Positions 30,855-40,914 are shown, counted from the stretch's first letter. The stretch: DNA of 64,000 bases from an uncultured Clostridia bacterium (GCA_947627545.1 CANQWK010000003.1:39870-103869); one strand, 5' to 3'. Made by a program: numbers and translations. The notes: a model not told the origin generated them from the sequence alone.

Positions 30855-33524
30855 ATGAGTAAGAATAACGATATTTTTGAAAAAATAGATAACACGCATT
30901 ATATAGACATAGACCTTGAACATGAAATGAAAAAATCGTTTATGGAATATGCAATGGCGGTTAATGTTTCGCGTGCTATTCCAGATGTGCGTGATGGTTT
31001 AAAGCCGGTTCATAGGCGAATTTTATATTCTATGAACGAAAGCGGCATAACAGCCGACAAACCAACCAGAAAATGTGCAAAAATAGTTGGTGAAGTTTTA
31101 GGTAAATATCACCCACACGGCGATAGTTCGGTTTATGATGCGCTAGTTCGTTTGGCACAGGACTTTACAATTAACGAGCCGCTTGTTGACGGCCAAGGTA
31201 ACTTCGGTTCGGTGGATGGCGACCCAGCCGCTGCAATGCGTTACACCGAGGCAAGATTAAGCAAAATTGCTGACGAACTTTTGCGAGATATTGATAAAGA
31301 TACAATTGATTACAACCCTAACTACGATAACAGCACCTTAGAGCCACAAGTTTTGCCAAGTAGATTTCCTAACTTGCTTGTAAACGGTTCGGACGGAATT
31401 GCCGTAGGCATGGCAACAAACATTCCGCCGCATAATTTAAACGAAGTTATTGATGCGGTTGTGGCTATGATAGACAATCCTAGCATAACTTTAGACGAAT
31501 TAATTAACATTATTCCTGCGCCAGATTTTCCAACCGGCGGCGAAATTTTGTCTAATTCTGCTATTCGCCAAGCTTACACAACAGGTAAAGGCGGCGTGGT
31601 TATGCGTGCTAAAACCGAAATTGAAACCTTTGATAACGGCAAGCGTTTTAGAATTGTTGCAACTGCAATTCCTTATCAGGTTAACAAAGCAAGGCTAATT
31701 CAACAAATTGCAAATTTGGTTAAAGATAAAAAAATTGACGGCATTTCATATATTGGCGATGAATCAGGCAGAGATGGAATGCGTATTGTTATTGAGGTTA
31801 AAAAGGACGCTAACCCACATGTTGTGTTAAATCAATTGTTTAAACAAACTCAACTTCAACTTTCTAGCGGAATTATAATGCTTGCCCTTGCAGATAACGC
31901 GCCTAAAATTTTAAATTTGCAAGAAATGATATATTACTATTTAAAATTTCAGCGTGAAGTTATAACAAGGCGAACAAAGTACGATTTAAACAAGGCGGAA
32001 GAACGTGAACATATCATTCATGGCTTGGTTATTGCCGTAAATAATATAGACGAAGTTATTGCAATAATTAAAAACAGCGATGATAAAAACGCCGCACAAG
32101 CCAAACTAGAAGAAAGGTTTGGCCTAAGCCAACGCCAATCTAACGCCATTTTGGAAATGAAATTATCTAGGTTAACCGGCTTGGAAGTGGAAAAATTGAA
32201 AGCCGAACTTGCCGAACTAGAAGTAACAATTCAAAACTTAAAGGCAATTTTGGCAGATAGCGGCAAAATAGACGAAATTATTAAAACCGAATTATTAGAA
32301 ATTAAAGCAAAATATCCTACTCCTAGAAAAACCGAAATTATTTATGATTATGAAGATATTGATATTGGCGATTTAATTGAAAAACACGATGTTGTTATTT
32401 CGTTAACTCAGCAAGGTTATGTAAAACGCCTTCCTGTTAGCGAATATAAATCTCAAAATCGCGGTGGCAGAGGCGTTAATGCGCACAAAACTAAGGAAGA
32501 GGACAATGTAACCGACATGTTTGTTTCTTCTAGCCATGATGACTTAATGTTTTTCAGTGATAAAGGCAAAGTGTATGTAATAAGGGCATATAACATTCCA
32601 GAGGCTGGCAAACAAAATAAGGGCAGAGCGTTGGTAAACTTGTTGCCTCTTGAACCAAACGAAAACATAAACACTGTTCAAGTGTTCAATCATCACGATA
32701 ACGCCAGCCTAATTATTGCCACCAAAAAAGGCGTTATTAAAAAGACTAAACTAAGCGAATTTGAAAATGTGCGTAAAAACGGCAAAATTGCAATAAAACT
32801 AGACGAAGGCGATAGCTTAGTTAGTGCAAAAATTGTAAAAGAGAATGACGAACTTTTAATGGCATCGGACAATGGCAAATGCTTGCGATTTAACGAAAAA
32901 GCGGTAAGGTTAATGGGCAGAACATCGCACGGCGTTAAAGGCATGAAAATTGAAAATGATGAAAACATTATAGATATGGTGGTTATAGACCCAAGCAAAG
33001 ACATTTTAACCGTTACTGAAAATGGCTATGCAAAACGCACTAATCCGGAAGATTACAGAGTGCAGGGCAGACGTGGTAAAGGCATAAAGGCAGGCGTGTT
33101 TAACGAAAAAACCGGCAAAGTTGTGGCAATGCGTTTGCTAACAAAAGATAACGATATTTTAGCAATTTCAGCCGATGGCGTAATGATAAGAACACATGCC
33201 GATAGCATAAATTTAGTAGGCAGAACAAGTTTAGGCGTAAGATTAATGAAAGTTGGCAATAAAGATAAAGTTGTTAGCGTTGCGGTGGTAGAACGAGCCG
33301 AAGACGAGCCAGAAAACGAAGTTAACCCAAATGCAACCGAAAATGTCGAAGGTGCAGGTTTAAACGAAAATTTAAGTGCAGAAAATTCAACTTTGGCAAA
33401 CACAGCTGAAAATACAATAGAAAAATCAACCGAAAATTTAGCAGATAATTCAACCGAAAACACAGCAGAAAATGTAAATTTAACAAGCGATGCTGAAAGC
33501 ACAGATGACGACAAACAAATTTAA
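30855..33524 (+). CDS. gyrA: DNA gyrase subunit A with long acidic STEN-rich C-terminal tail
   Basis: AMAVNVSRAIPDVRDGLKPVHRRILYSM; QSNRGGRGV-like QNRGGRGV GyrA box; 9 nt after gyrB. Confidence 0.97.
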   Translation: MSKNNDIFEKIDNTHYIDIDLEHEMKKSFMEYAMAVNVSRAIPDVRDGLKPVHRRILYSMNESGITADKPTRKCAKIVGEVLGKYHPHGDSSVYDALVRLAQDFTINEPLVDGQGNFGSVDGDPAAAMRYTEARLSKIADELLRDIDKDTIDYNPNYDNSTLEPQVLPSRFPNLLVNGSDGIAVGMATNIPPHNLNEVIDAVVAMIDNPSITLDELINIIPAPDFPTGGEILSNSAIRQAYTTGKGGVVMRAKTEIETFDNGKRFRIVATAIPYQVNKARLIQQIANLVKDKKIDGISYIGDESGRDGMRIVIEVKKDANPHVVLNQLFKQTQLQLSSGIIMLALADNAPKILNLQEMIYYYLKFQREVITRRTKYDLNKAEEREHIIHGLVIAVNNIDEVIAIIKNSDDKNAAQAKLEERFGLSQRQSNAILEMKLSRLTGLEVEKLKAELAELEVTIQNLKAILADSGKIDEIIKTELLEIKAKYPTPRKTEIIYDYEDIDIGDLIEKHDVVISLTQQGYVKRLPVSEYKSQNRGGRGVNAHKTKEEDNVTDMFVSSSHDDLMFFSDKGKVYVIRAYNIPEAGKQNKGRALVNLLPLEPNENINTVQVFNHHDNASLIIATKKGVIKKTKLSEFENVRKNGKIAIKLDEGDSLVSAKIVKENDELLMASDNGKCLRFNEKAVRLMGRTSHGVKGMKIENDENIIDMVVIDPSKDILTVTENGYAKRTNPEDYRVQGRRGKGIKAGVFNEKTGKVVAMRLLTKDNDILAISADGVMIRTHADSINLVGRTSLGVRLMKVGNKDKVVSVAVVERAEDEPENEVNPNATENVEGAGLNENLSAENSTLANTAENTIEKSTENLADNSTENTAENVNLTSDAESTDDDKQI

Positions 33525-33602
33525 TTAAAATTTATTAAAGCAAAATGAACACAAAAGCAATAAATTAGTTAAAATTCTAAGCAAAGGGTAATAAAATATA
33601 AT

Positions 33603-34478
33603 ATGTCTAAAATAAAAAAAGCAAGTTTAAAAATATTGTTTGTTGTTATGTTGCTTGTTATAACATTATGTTTTTCTGCTTGTGCATCGGTTAGGTCGGC
33701 TACAATTTCTAACGATGACGGAACAATAGACGAAATTGTAAATATTAAATTAGATAAGCAAAAAATTGTGTTGGCTGGCCAAAATTATACGGAAATTCAG
33801 GAAAAAATAAAATACGATTGTAATCGTGTTGGTGGCTTAATTTTAGCAAGCTTTTTGCAGCGAACGGAAGAAGAGGACATGCAAGTTTACAACGAAAAAC
33901 TTGATGTTCTAATTAGCGATAATTGGGTGGACGATTGCTTTGAAATCCGCATAAAGTTTGATAGTAGAGATGTTTACAATTTTTATTACAAAATTAGGCA
34001 GGAAGACGAAATTAAACCAGAAGTTGAACATCACTTCTTTTATGACAAAATAACATATACCGGGTTCACAAGTTACGCGGTTAGCAATTCGCTTGTTGGA
34101 AATTTAAAAGCCTATTTTGAAATGTATTATGACCCAGAATTTTTAGATTTATCTAATTGCAAATTTTGTTATTCAATGGTTACAAATTTAAGAAGGGAAC
34201 GCTCCGATGCCGATTATGTAAATAAAATTAACGGCAAATATTATCATACTTGGGAAATAGACATTGACCAACCTAACCAACAAATTGAAATATATTATAA
34301 CCTTGCCAATCGCGGCAATTGCATTATATTTTGCGTAATTTTGGCGTTAAGTTTGTGTGCAATTTTGTTAATTGTGGGTTTAATTGTTAGCAAAATTAAT
34401 AAAAACAAACCAAAGCAAGTGGCGGAAACAGATGATAGCAACAACACTGCCAGCGAAAATAATAATTTAAAAAATTAA
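33603..34478 (+). CDS. Putative lipoprotein
   Basis: LLVITLCFSACAS lipobox; C-terminal TM IIFCVILALSLCAILLIVGLIV. Confidence 0.7.
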   Translation: MSKIKKASLKILFVVMLLVITLCFSACASVRSATISNDDGTIDEIVNIKLDKQKIVLAGQNYTEIQEKIKYDCNRVGGLILASFLQRTEEEDMQVYNEKLDVLISDNWVDDCFEIRIKFDSRDVYNFYYKIRQEDEIKPEVEHHFFYDKITYTGFTSYAVSNSLVGNLKAYFEMYYDPEFLDLSNCKFCYSMVTNLRRERSDADYVNKINGKYYHTWEIDIDQPNQQIEIYYNLANRGNCIIFCVILALSLCAILLIVGLIVSKINKNKPKQVAETDDSNNTASENNNLKN

Positions 34479-34498
34479 AATAAATAGCATTTTCTTTT

Positions 34499-34524
34499 GT
34501 TACTTTTCTTGCAAGAAAAGTAAC
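34499..34524. repeat. Dispersed palindrome copy 3 (GTTACTTTTCTTGCAAGAAAAGTAAC)
   Basis: Identical 26-mer to copy 2. Confidence 0.9.
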
Positions 34525-34570
34525 AGAAAAGAAATTCTAAAATTTTAATAAAAAATATAAAAAAATAAAA

Positions 34571-34597
34571 AAAACGGGCAATTTTGCCTGTTTTTTA
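34571..34597 (-). terminator. Terminator (bidirectional candidate) between lipoprotein gene and nrdG
   Basis: AAAACGGGCA ATTTTGCCTGTTTTTT. Confidence 0.7.
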
Positions 34598-34605
34598 TTA
34601 ATTTT

Positions 34606-35247
34606 TTATAATTCCAAAAAATTTTTGCTGCGTTTTTCATTAAATGGACTTAGCACAATTTTATTTTGTTTTAAACTTGCTTGCACGTCAATTACTCGCT
34701 GATTGCTACTGCCTTTAAATCGCAATGTTATATCTTTAAGTGCTTCTATAAATTCGCCATCTACTAAAATATCAATATAACTTAAAAGTTCTTTTGTTAT
34801 TGAGGTGTGGGCGCGGCTAACAAGTTGTTTTTTGCCGTTTAAAATTGTTTCAACTAAATGTGGCTCGCCTGTTTGATGAGTTTTATTATCAGCATAGGTT
34901 AAATTTTCGCATAATAGTTCTTTATCAAACAAATAGCCAGAATAACACCAAATGGTCTTGTTTGGAAATTTTGCTTTAACCTTTTTTAAAAAAGGTAATA
35001 ACGCTTGCTGGTTAGCAGGTTCCATTGGCTCGCCGCCTAAAAGAGATAGGCCGTTTATATAGTCAGGTTCAAGCGATTTTAAAATGTTTTCTTCAACTTC
35101 GGCGGTAAAGGGCTTGCCGTAGTTAAAATCCCATGTTTCTTTATTAAAGCAATTTTTGCAGTGATGTGTGCAGCCACTAACAAAAAGCGAAGTTCGCACT
35201 CCTTCGCCATTTGCTATGTCACTATACTTTATATTTCCATAGTTCAT
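34606..35247 (-). CDS. nrdG: Anaerobic ribonucleotide reductase activating protein
   Basis: VSGCTHHCKNCFNKETWDF; start moved to MNYGNIKY (track ORF extends to 35319). Confidence 0.92.
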   Translation of the reverse strand: MNYGNIKYSDIANGEGVRTSLFVSGCTHHCKNCFNKETWDFNYGKPFTAEVEENILKSLEPDYINGLSLLGGEPMEPANQQALLPFLKKVKAKFPNKTIWCYSGYLFDKELLCENLTYADNKTHQTGEPHLVETILNGKKQLVSRAHTSITKELLSYIDILVDGEFIEALKDITLRFKGSSNQRVIDVQASLKQNKIVLSPFNEKRSKNFLEL

Positions 35248-35366
35248 TTTTGTTCCTTTTTTCTTACTTTTAGTGGCAATTCTTTTACTTTTTGTGACCA
35301 AAAAGTAACAAAAAGACATAAAAACGTGTTTTTCTGTTTCTCTTTTATCAAAAAGAGAAAATAAAA

Positions 35367-37535
35367 TTATAAGTGTAAAACTCTATCTCTAATTTCTTGA
35401 GTTCTGCCTTGGTTCCAGAATTGGCTGCCAATGTAACCACAAGTGCGGCGTGCAACATTCATTTTGGTTTGGTCTTTATTTCCGCAGTTTGGACATACCC
35501 AAATTAGTTTGCCGTCTGGGTCGTCTTCAATAACAATTTCTCCGTCATAACCACAAACATGGCAGTAATCGGATTTAGTGTTAAGTTCGGCGTACATAAT
35601 GTTGTCATAAATATATTTAATAACTTGCATTACGGCTTCAATGTTGTCTTGCATGTTTGGAACTTCTACATAACTTATTGCTCCGCCTGTTGAAAGTGCT
35701 TGAAATTGACTTTCAAATTTAAGTTTATCAAACGCGTTAATAGGCTCGGTTACATGAACATGATAGCTGTTGGTTATGTAATTTTTGTCGGTAACATGAG
35801 GGATTATGCCAAACCTGCGTTGCAAGCATTTTGCAAATTTATATGTGGTGCTTTCAAGCGGAGTTCCGTAAATGCCAAAGCCAATTGTGGTTTCCTTTTT
35901 CCATTGGTTGCATTTATCGTTCATATATTTCATAATTTCAAGAGCAAAAGGTGTTGCTTCTGGGTCAGTGTGAGATTTACCTGTCATGTAGTAAACGCAC
36001 TCGTAAAGTCCGGCGTAGCCAAGTGAAATTGTAGAATATCCGCCATAAAGCAATTTATCTATCTTCTCGCCTGGTTTTAACCTAGCAATTGCACCGTGTT
36101 GCCATAAAATTGGAGCAACATCACTTAAAGTTCCTTTTAATCGGTTGTGCCTGCACATTAATGCTTCGTAGCACAAATCTAGCCTTTCATCAAAGATTTT
36201 CCAGAACTTTTTCATATCTTTGCCACTAGATAAAGCAACGTCAACAAGGTTGATTGTTACCACGCCTTGGTTAAATCTGCCATAGAATTTATAGTTGCCA
36301 TTTTCGTCTTTCCAAGGGCTTAAATTACTGCGGCAGCCCATAACAGGGAAGCAGTTGCCTTCTTTAAGTTCCTTCATTTTCTTTTCGCTAATATAGTCTG
36401 GAACAAGGCGTTTTGCAGTGCATTTTGCTGCAAGTTGAGTTAAGTAATAATATTTGCTATCTGGGTGGATGTTGTTTTCTTCCAACACATATATAATTTT
36501 AGGGAAGGCTGGAGTTATGTAAACGCCTTTTTCATTTTTAACGCCTTCATAACGTTGTTGCAAAGTTTCTTCAATAATCATGGCTAAGTCATCGCGTTCG
36601 CGTTCATTTTTAGCCTCGCCAAGATATAAAAATTCGGTTAAGAAAGGGGCTTGCCCATTGGTTGTCATAAGCGTTATAACTTGATATTGTATGGTTTGAA
36701 CACCACGATTAATTTCTTTTCTAACCTTCTTTTCGGTTATTTTGTTTAATAAATCTTGGTCAACCTTGCCGCACGCTTCCATTAATTCCGCTTCAACATC
36801 TTTTCTTATGCTTTGCCTACTAATATCTACAAAAGGAGCAAGATGTGCTAAGCTTATGCTTTGCCCACCATATTGGCTAGAGGCAACTTGTGCAATTATT
36901 TGTGTTGCAATGTTGCAGGCAGTTGAAAATGAATGTGGTTTTTCAATCATAGTGCCAGAAATAACTGTGCCATTTTGCAACATATCTTCAAGGTTTACAA
37001 GGTCGCAATTGTGCATGTGTTGAGCAAAATAGTCAGCATCGTGAAAGTGAATTAAACCTTCTTCATGCGCTTTCCAAATGTGTTCAGGAAGCAAAAATCT
37101 TTTAGTTAAGTCCTTACTAACTTCGCCCGCCATGTAATCTCGCTGAACGCTGTTTACGGTTGGGTTTTTGTTGCTATTTTCTTGCTTAACTTCTTCATTA
37201 TTGCAATCTATTAACGATAAAATTTGCTTATCGGTGGTGTTGGCTTGGCGTTGCAAAGCATGTTGATACCTATATAATGTATATTTAATAGCAACATCGG
37301 CCGCACGTTCGTTTATAATTGCGTGTTCAACCATATCTTGAATTTCTTCCACGCCAACGGCTCTGCCTAATTCTTCACATTTGGCAACAACATTGTTAAC
37401 AATTTTGTCAATTTGCTCGTCAGTTAAACGCTTTGACATTTCAATGTCTGACCTTGTGTTTGCTCTAATTACCGCATCTTTAATTTTGTTTGACACAAAA
37501 GGCACTTCTTTGCCATCTCTTTTAATAACTTTCAT
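35367..37535 (-). CDS. nrdD: Anaerobic (class III) ribonucleoside-triphosphate reductase
   Basis: N-terminal ATP cone; CHVCGYDG...CPNCG zinc site; RRTCGYIGS glycyl radical motif. Confidence 0.97.
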   Translation of the reverse strand: MKVIKRDGKEVPFVSNKIKDAVIRANTRSDIEMSKRLTDEQIDKIVNNVVAKCEELGRAVGVEEIQDMVEHAIINERAADVAIKYTLYRYQHALQRQANTTDKQILSLIDCNNEEVKQENSNKNPTVNSVQRDYMAGEVSKDLTKRFLLPEHIWKAHEEGLIHFHDADYFAQHMHNCDLVNLEDMLQNGTVISGTMIEKPHSFSTACNIATQIIAQVASSQYGGQSISLAHLAPFVDISRQSIRKDVEAELMEACGKVDQDLLNKITEKKVRKEINRGVQTIQYQVITLMTTNGQAPFLTEFLYLGEAKNERERDDLAMIIEETLQQRYEGVKNEKGVYITPAFPKIIYVLEENNIHPDSKYYYLTQLAAKCTAKRLVPDYISEKKMKELKEGNCFPVMGCRSNLSPWKDENGNYKFYGRFNQGVVTINLVDVALSSGKDMKKFWKIFDERLDLCYEALMCRHNRLKGTLSDVAPILWQHGAIARLKPGEKIDKLLYGGYSTISLGYAGLYECVYYMTGKSHTDPEATPFALEIMKYMNDKCNQWKKETTIGFGIYGTPLESTTYKFAKCLQRRFGIIPHVTDKNYITNSYHVHVTEPINAFDKLKFESQFQALSTGGAISYVEVPNMQDNIEAVMQVIKYIYDNIMYAELNTKSDYCHVCGYDGEIVIEDDPDGKLIWVCPNCGNKDQTKMNVARRTCGYIGSQFWNQGRTQEIRDRVLHL

Positions 37536-37657
37536 AAATTTCCTCCCCTTTAAATTTTCTAGTTGTTTTAGGCTAAATTTTTTGTAGAATTTGCCCGAAA
37601 ATTAAGCGTTTTTTTGTTAAAAGCCACTAAATTTTTTTGCTGTTTTGCATAAATTTA

Positions 37658-37686
37658 TTGACTTTTCAACCTCATTATACTATAAT
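37658..37686 (+). promoter_or_regulatory. Promoter TTGACT-17-TATAAT with TTGA-N4-TCAA on the -35
   Basis: TTGACTTTTCAA at 37658-37669; TATAAT 37681-37686. Confidence 0.6.
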
Positions 37687-37729
37687 AAATTTATAAATTG
37701 TGTTGTTTTTACAACAAAAAGGAGCAAAT

Positions 37730-38431
37730 TTGGAACATTTTAAGGAATTAAAAGCAAGTAAAATTTTTTGCGACATTTCCGAGGTGGACTGCCAGGCAAT
37801 GATGTTTTGTTTTAAAACGAAATTTAAAGTTTTTAAGAAGCATGAAAGCATAGTTAAGCAGGGAGAAAGCGTCCAAGATGTTGTGCTAATTGTAAAAGGG
37901 GCAGCTATTGTGGAGAACGTGGATTATTTAGGCAATATATCGGTTTCAATGAAGCTTCAGGCTGGGGATGTATATGGAGTTGAATCGGCTTTTGTTGGCG
38001 ATGATGTGTATCAAGATAGCGTTATTGCCACCGAGCGAACCTTGGTGTTGTTCATGAATAAGCATAATTTAATAACTCCATGCCAAAACAAGTGCAAGCG
38101 GCATGATATGGTTATTAGAAGTTTGATGCAGTTGGTTGCCGAGCGTAACACTGAATTGACAATAAAAATAACGCACATGGCAAAAAAGAGCATAAGAGAT
38201 AAGTTGCTATCATATTTATCGTACATATCGAACAAGGAACAATCTAGTTATTTTACCATACCTTTTAACAAAACCGAACTAGCTAACTATTTGTCGGTAG
38301 ATAGAAGTGCGATGTCCACCGAACTAAGCAAACTGCGAGATGAAGGCATATTGGATTTTGACAAAAATGAATATCATTTATTAGACAAAAAGGGTAACAA
38401 TTTAAGTAAAATAAAAAATAATCTTAAATAA
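37730..38431 (+). CDS. Crp/Fnr family transcriptional regulator (probable TTG start)
   Basis: cNMP-like domain plus HTH NKTELANYLSVDRSAMSTELSKLRDEGIL; AAAGGAG SD before TTG GAA CAT. Confidence 0.85.
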   Translation: MEHFKELKASKIFCDISEVDCQAMMFCFKTKFKVFKKHESIVKQGESVQDVVLIVKGAAIVENVDYLGNISVSMKLQAGDVYGVESAFVGDDVYQDSVIATERTLVLFMNKHNLITPCQNKCKRHDMVIRSLMQLVAERNTELTIKITHMAKKSIRDKLLSYLSYISNKEQSSYFTIPFNKTELANYLSVDRSAMSTELSKLRDEGILDFDKNEYHLLDKKGNNLSKIKNNLK

Positions 38432-38524
38432 AAAGTTATGCAATTAAAATGTATATGTTAAAGAACTTTAATAATAATATTTATAATATAAGATTATAAG
38501 GCTAAATAAAGATAAAAAAATAAG

Positions 38525-38626
38525 ATAAATAAAATAAAATAATAAATAAAATAAAATAATAAATAAAATAAAATAATAAATAAAATAAAATAATAAATAA
38601 GATAAAAAATAAATAAGATAAAAAAA
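38525..38626. repeat. 17-bp tandem repeat (4 perfect ATAAATAAAATAAAATA plus 2 degenerate units)
   Basis: Units at 38525, 38542, 38559, 38576 identical; degenerate from 38593. Confidence 0.9.
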
Positions 38627-38639
38627 ATAAAAAAATAAA

Positions 38640-38660
38640 GCGACAAATGTCGCCTTTTTG
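38640..38660. terminator. Terminator hairpin GCGACAAATGTCGC + T-run
   Basis: GCGAC AAAT GTCGC CTTTTTG, A-rich on the other side (may be bidirectional). Confidence 0.65.
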
Positions 38661-38806
38661 TTTTTATATTATTATCTATTTTGTGTTTATGTTGTTTTTT
38701 GTGCTTGTTAAGTTTTAATTTTGTTGTGTTAATTATTATTGTTATGCTTGTTGCGAGTTTTGTTGTATTGTTGAGTTTAGCCTTTATGTGTAAATATTTA
38801 AATTTA

Positions 38807-39652
38807 TTAAATTGCTTGGTTACTAACAAAGAACACTGCTAATAAACCAGGGCCGGTGTGACAGCCTATAACTTGGCTTAAATCGGTTATAACAGGCTCA
38901 ACTCCAACGGCTTTTTTTACTTCTTCTGCCAAAGATTTTGCTTCATCTAAGCAGGCGGTATGGCCTACAAATAAATATTTTTTATCTGAAATGTTTTCTT
39001 TACAAATGTTTACAAGTTCACTAATAGATTTTCGCCTAGAAATAACTTTTTTAAATGCAACCAATTTTCCATTGTGGTCAACACGCAAAATTGGTTTAAT
39101 TTTAAGTAATGTGCCAAGCATGCCCGAAACTTTGCTTAACCTTCCACCTCTAACAAGATATTTAAGTGCTTCAACAGTAAAGAAAGCGTTAGACCTAGGC
39201 ACAAGTTCTTCAACCAATTTGGCAACTTCGTCAATAGATTTGCCCTGTTTAATATAGTCGTTAGCATACAAAACCAACATACCTTCGCCAACCGCGGCGT
39301 TAAGGCTATCTACAATAACAATTTTGTTTTTATGTGTGGCGTTAAGTTCGGCAGCAACTCGCCTTAGGGTGTTTGTGCTTTGGCTTAGTCCAGTGGAAAA
39401 GCCAATGTGCAAAACGTCTTCGCCCTTTTCTAGCAATTTTTCAAAATATTCCTTTGCTCTAAAATCGTTTATTTGGTTGGTGGTTGGCACAGCGCCTTCT
39501 CGCATGGCCTGATAAAAATTCTCATTTAATTCTGGGCTTAAATCGTTATAAGTAACTTCGTTCAAATTAATTTGCATAGGTATCATAGAAATGCCTAAAT
39601 TTTTGTAATATTCTTCTGGTAAATTTGCGGTTGAATCTGTACTTAAAATCAT
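38807..39652 (-). CDS. DegV family (fatty-acid-binding) protein 1
   Basis: ILSTDSTANLPEEYYKNLGI; FSTGLSQSTNTLR; GCHTGPGLLAVFF. Confidence 0.93.
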   Translation of the reverse strand: MILSTDSTANLPEEYYKNLGISMIPMQINLNEVTYNDLSPELNENFYQAMREGAVPTTNQINDFRAKEYFEKLLEKGEDVLHIGFSTGLSQSTNTLRRVAAELNATHKNKIVIVDSLNAAVGEGMLVLYANDYIKQGKSIDEVAKLVEELVPRSNAFFTVEALKYLVRGGRLSKVSGMLGTLLKIKPILRVDHNGKLVAFKKVISRRKSISELVNICKENISDKKYLFVGHTACLDEAKSLAEEVKKAVGVEPVITDLSQVIGCHTGPGLLAVFFVSNQAI

Positions 39653-39654
39653 AA

Positions 39655-40914
39655 TTAATCTCCTATAAAATTTAATTTTACAACTGTTTCCACGCTAGAT
39701 GTGTTTGGAAACATATCGAATGGTGTTATATCTTCTATTATATAATTATTTTTTAAATAACGCAAGTCTTTTGCAAGAGCAATTGGATTGCAAGAAATAT
39801 AAATTATTTGTTTTACGCCAATCAAGTTAGATAAAACTGAACTATCTAAACCTTTTTTTGCTGGGTCAACCACAAGCACATCGGCGGATTGCTTAAATTT
39901 AGGAAATTCAGTGTTAAAATTGCCCAACATATTTTTAAGATTTTTAATTTTATTGTCCGCTTTTAATTTTTCTGCCGATTGATGTGAAGATAATTCAATT
40001 TCAATGCCCAGCACACTTTTTGCGTTTTTGGCAAGGGCGGCGGAAAGCAATCCGCTGCCACTAAACCCATTTATTATATTTTTGTTTTTGCCAATTAATT
40101 CTAACACATAAGAATAAATTTTGTTTTGAATGTTTATGTTAGTTTGATGAAAACCCAATAAATCGACAAAATAAGTCAAGCCAAAATTGTTAATTTCAAT
40201 TAACTTTATTCCGCCAATGTGAGATATGTTGTGAGTAAGCACCACGGAATCATTTCTTGTGTTTTTTATTAAAAATAGGCCTATTTTTTTGAAATTTTGT
40301 TGCAAAATGGGGTAAAAATCGTCAATTTTTAAAAATTTTTTGGTAACAACGCCAACAAGCAGTTGATTGTCGATATCTCGAACCACCAAATTTTTAATTT
40401 CATTTTTAAAAGGTTTGTTAAAAATATACTCTCTAAAAAGTTGCAACACCTTGTTAATATTTGTGCTGGAAATTAAACAATTTTTTACATCTACAATTTG
40501 TTTAGAATTTTTTTTGTAAAAGCCAAGCTTTTCGCCAACCACAAAACTACTTTTGTTGCGATAATTAAAAACATTGTCGCACGGCACACATTCGCCAACT
40601 TCAACATCTAAGTTGGCAATTTTTTTAATTGTCTTTTTAATTAATAAGGTTTTAAACTTTAACTGCTCGGCATAATTAAAATGTTGCAAACTGCAGCCGC
40701 CACATTCATAAAAATATGGGCAGGGCGGACTAACCCTATTGCCGCTAGCATCAATAATTTTGTTAACTTTGGCAAGATTATAATTTTTATTGCTTGTGAT
40801 TATTTGGGCATCAACCATTTCGCCTAGCATGGCATTGTCAACTAGCGTTACTTTGCCGTCAATTTTGCCAACGCCTTCCCCATTCATGCCGTAATCATAA
40901 ATTTTAATTTGCAT
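39655..40914 (-). CDS. RlmD/TrmA-type RNA (uracil-5-)-methyltransferase
   Basis: CPYFYECGGCSLQHFNYAEQL Fe-S cysteines; GFSGSGLLSAALAK; DPAKKGLD; YISCNPIALAKD. Confidence 0.9.
   Translation of the reverse strand: MQIKIYDYGMNGEGVGKIDGKVTLVDNAMLGEMVDAQIITSNKNYNLAKVNKIIDASGNRVSPPCPYFYECGGCSLQHFNYAEQLKFKTLLIKKTIKKIANLDVEVGECVPCDNVFNYRNKSSFVVGEKLGFYKKNSKQIVDVKNCLISSTNINKVLQLFREYIFNKPFKNEIKNLVVRDIDNQLLVGVVTKKFLKIDDFYPILQQNFKKIGLFLIKNTRNDSVVLTHNISHIGGIKLIEINNFGLTYFVDLLGFHQTNINIQNKIYSYVLELIGKNKNIINGFSGSGLLSAALAKNAKSVLGIEIELSSHQSAEKLKADNKIKNLKNMLGNFNTEFPKFKQSADVLVVDPAKKGLDSSVLSNLIGVKQIIYISCNPIALAKDLRYLKNNYIIEDITPFDMFPNTSSVETVVKLNFIGD

Noticed and set aside
33053-33514. 153-aa minus ORF
   Set aside because: Antisense to the gyrA C-terminus and its low-complexity tail.
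33580-33603. Leaderless promoter for the 33603 lipoprotein
   Set aside because: TAAAAT is 5 nt from ATG but the -35 is poor and an AAAGGG SD-like sequence is present further upstream.
38525-38626. Possible CRISPR array
   Set aside because: Units are contiguous without spacers, pure A/T, and no cas genes are in the window.
38494-38829. 111-aa minus ORF
   Set aside because: Largely translation of the 17-bp AT repeat and a terminator (FYLIYYFILFII...); no coding character.
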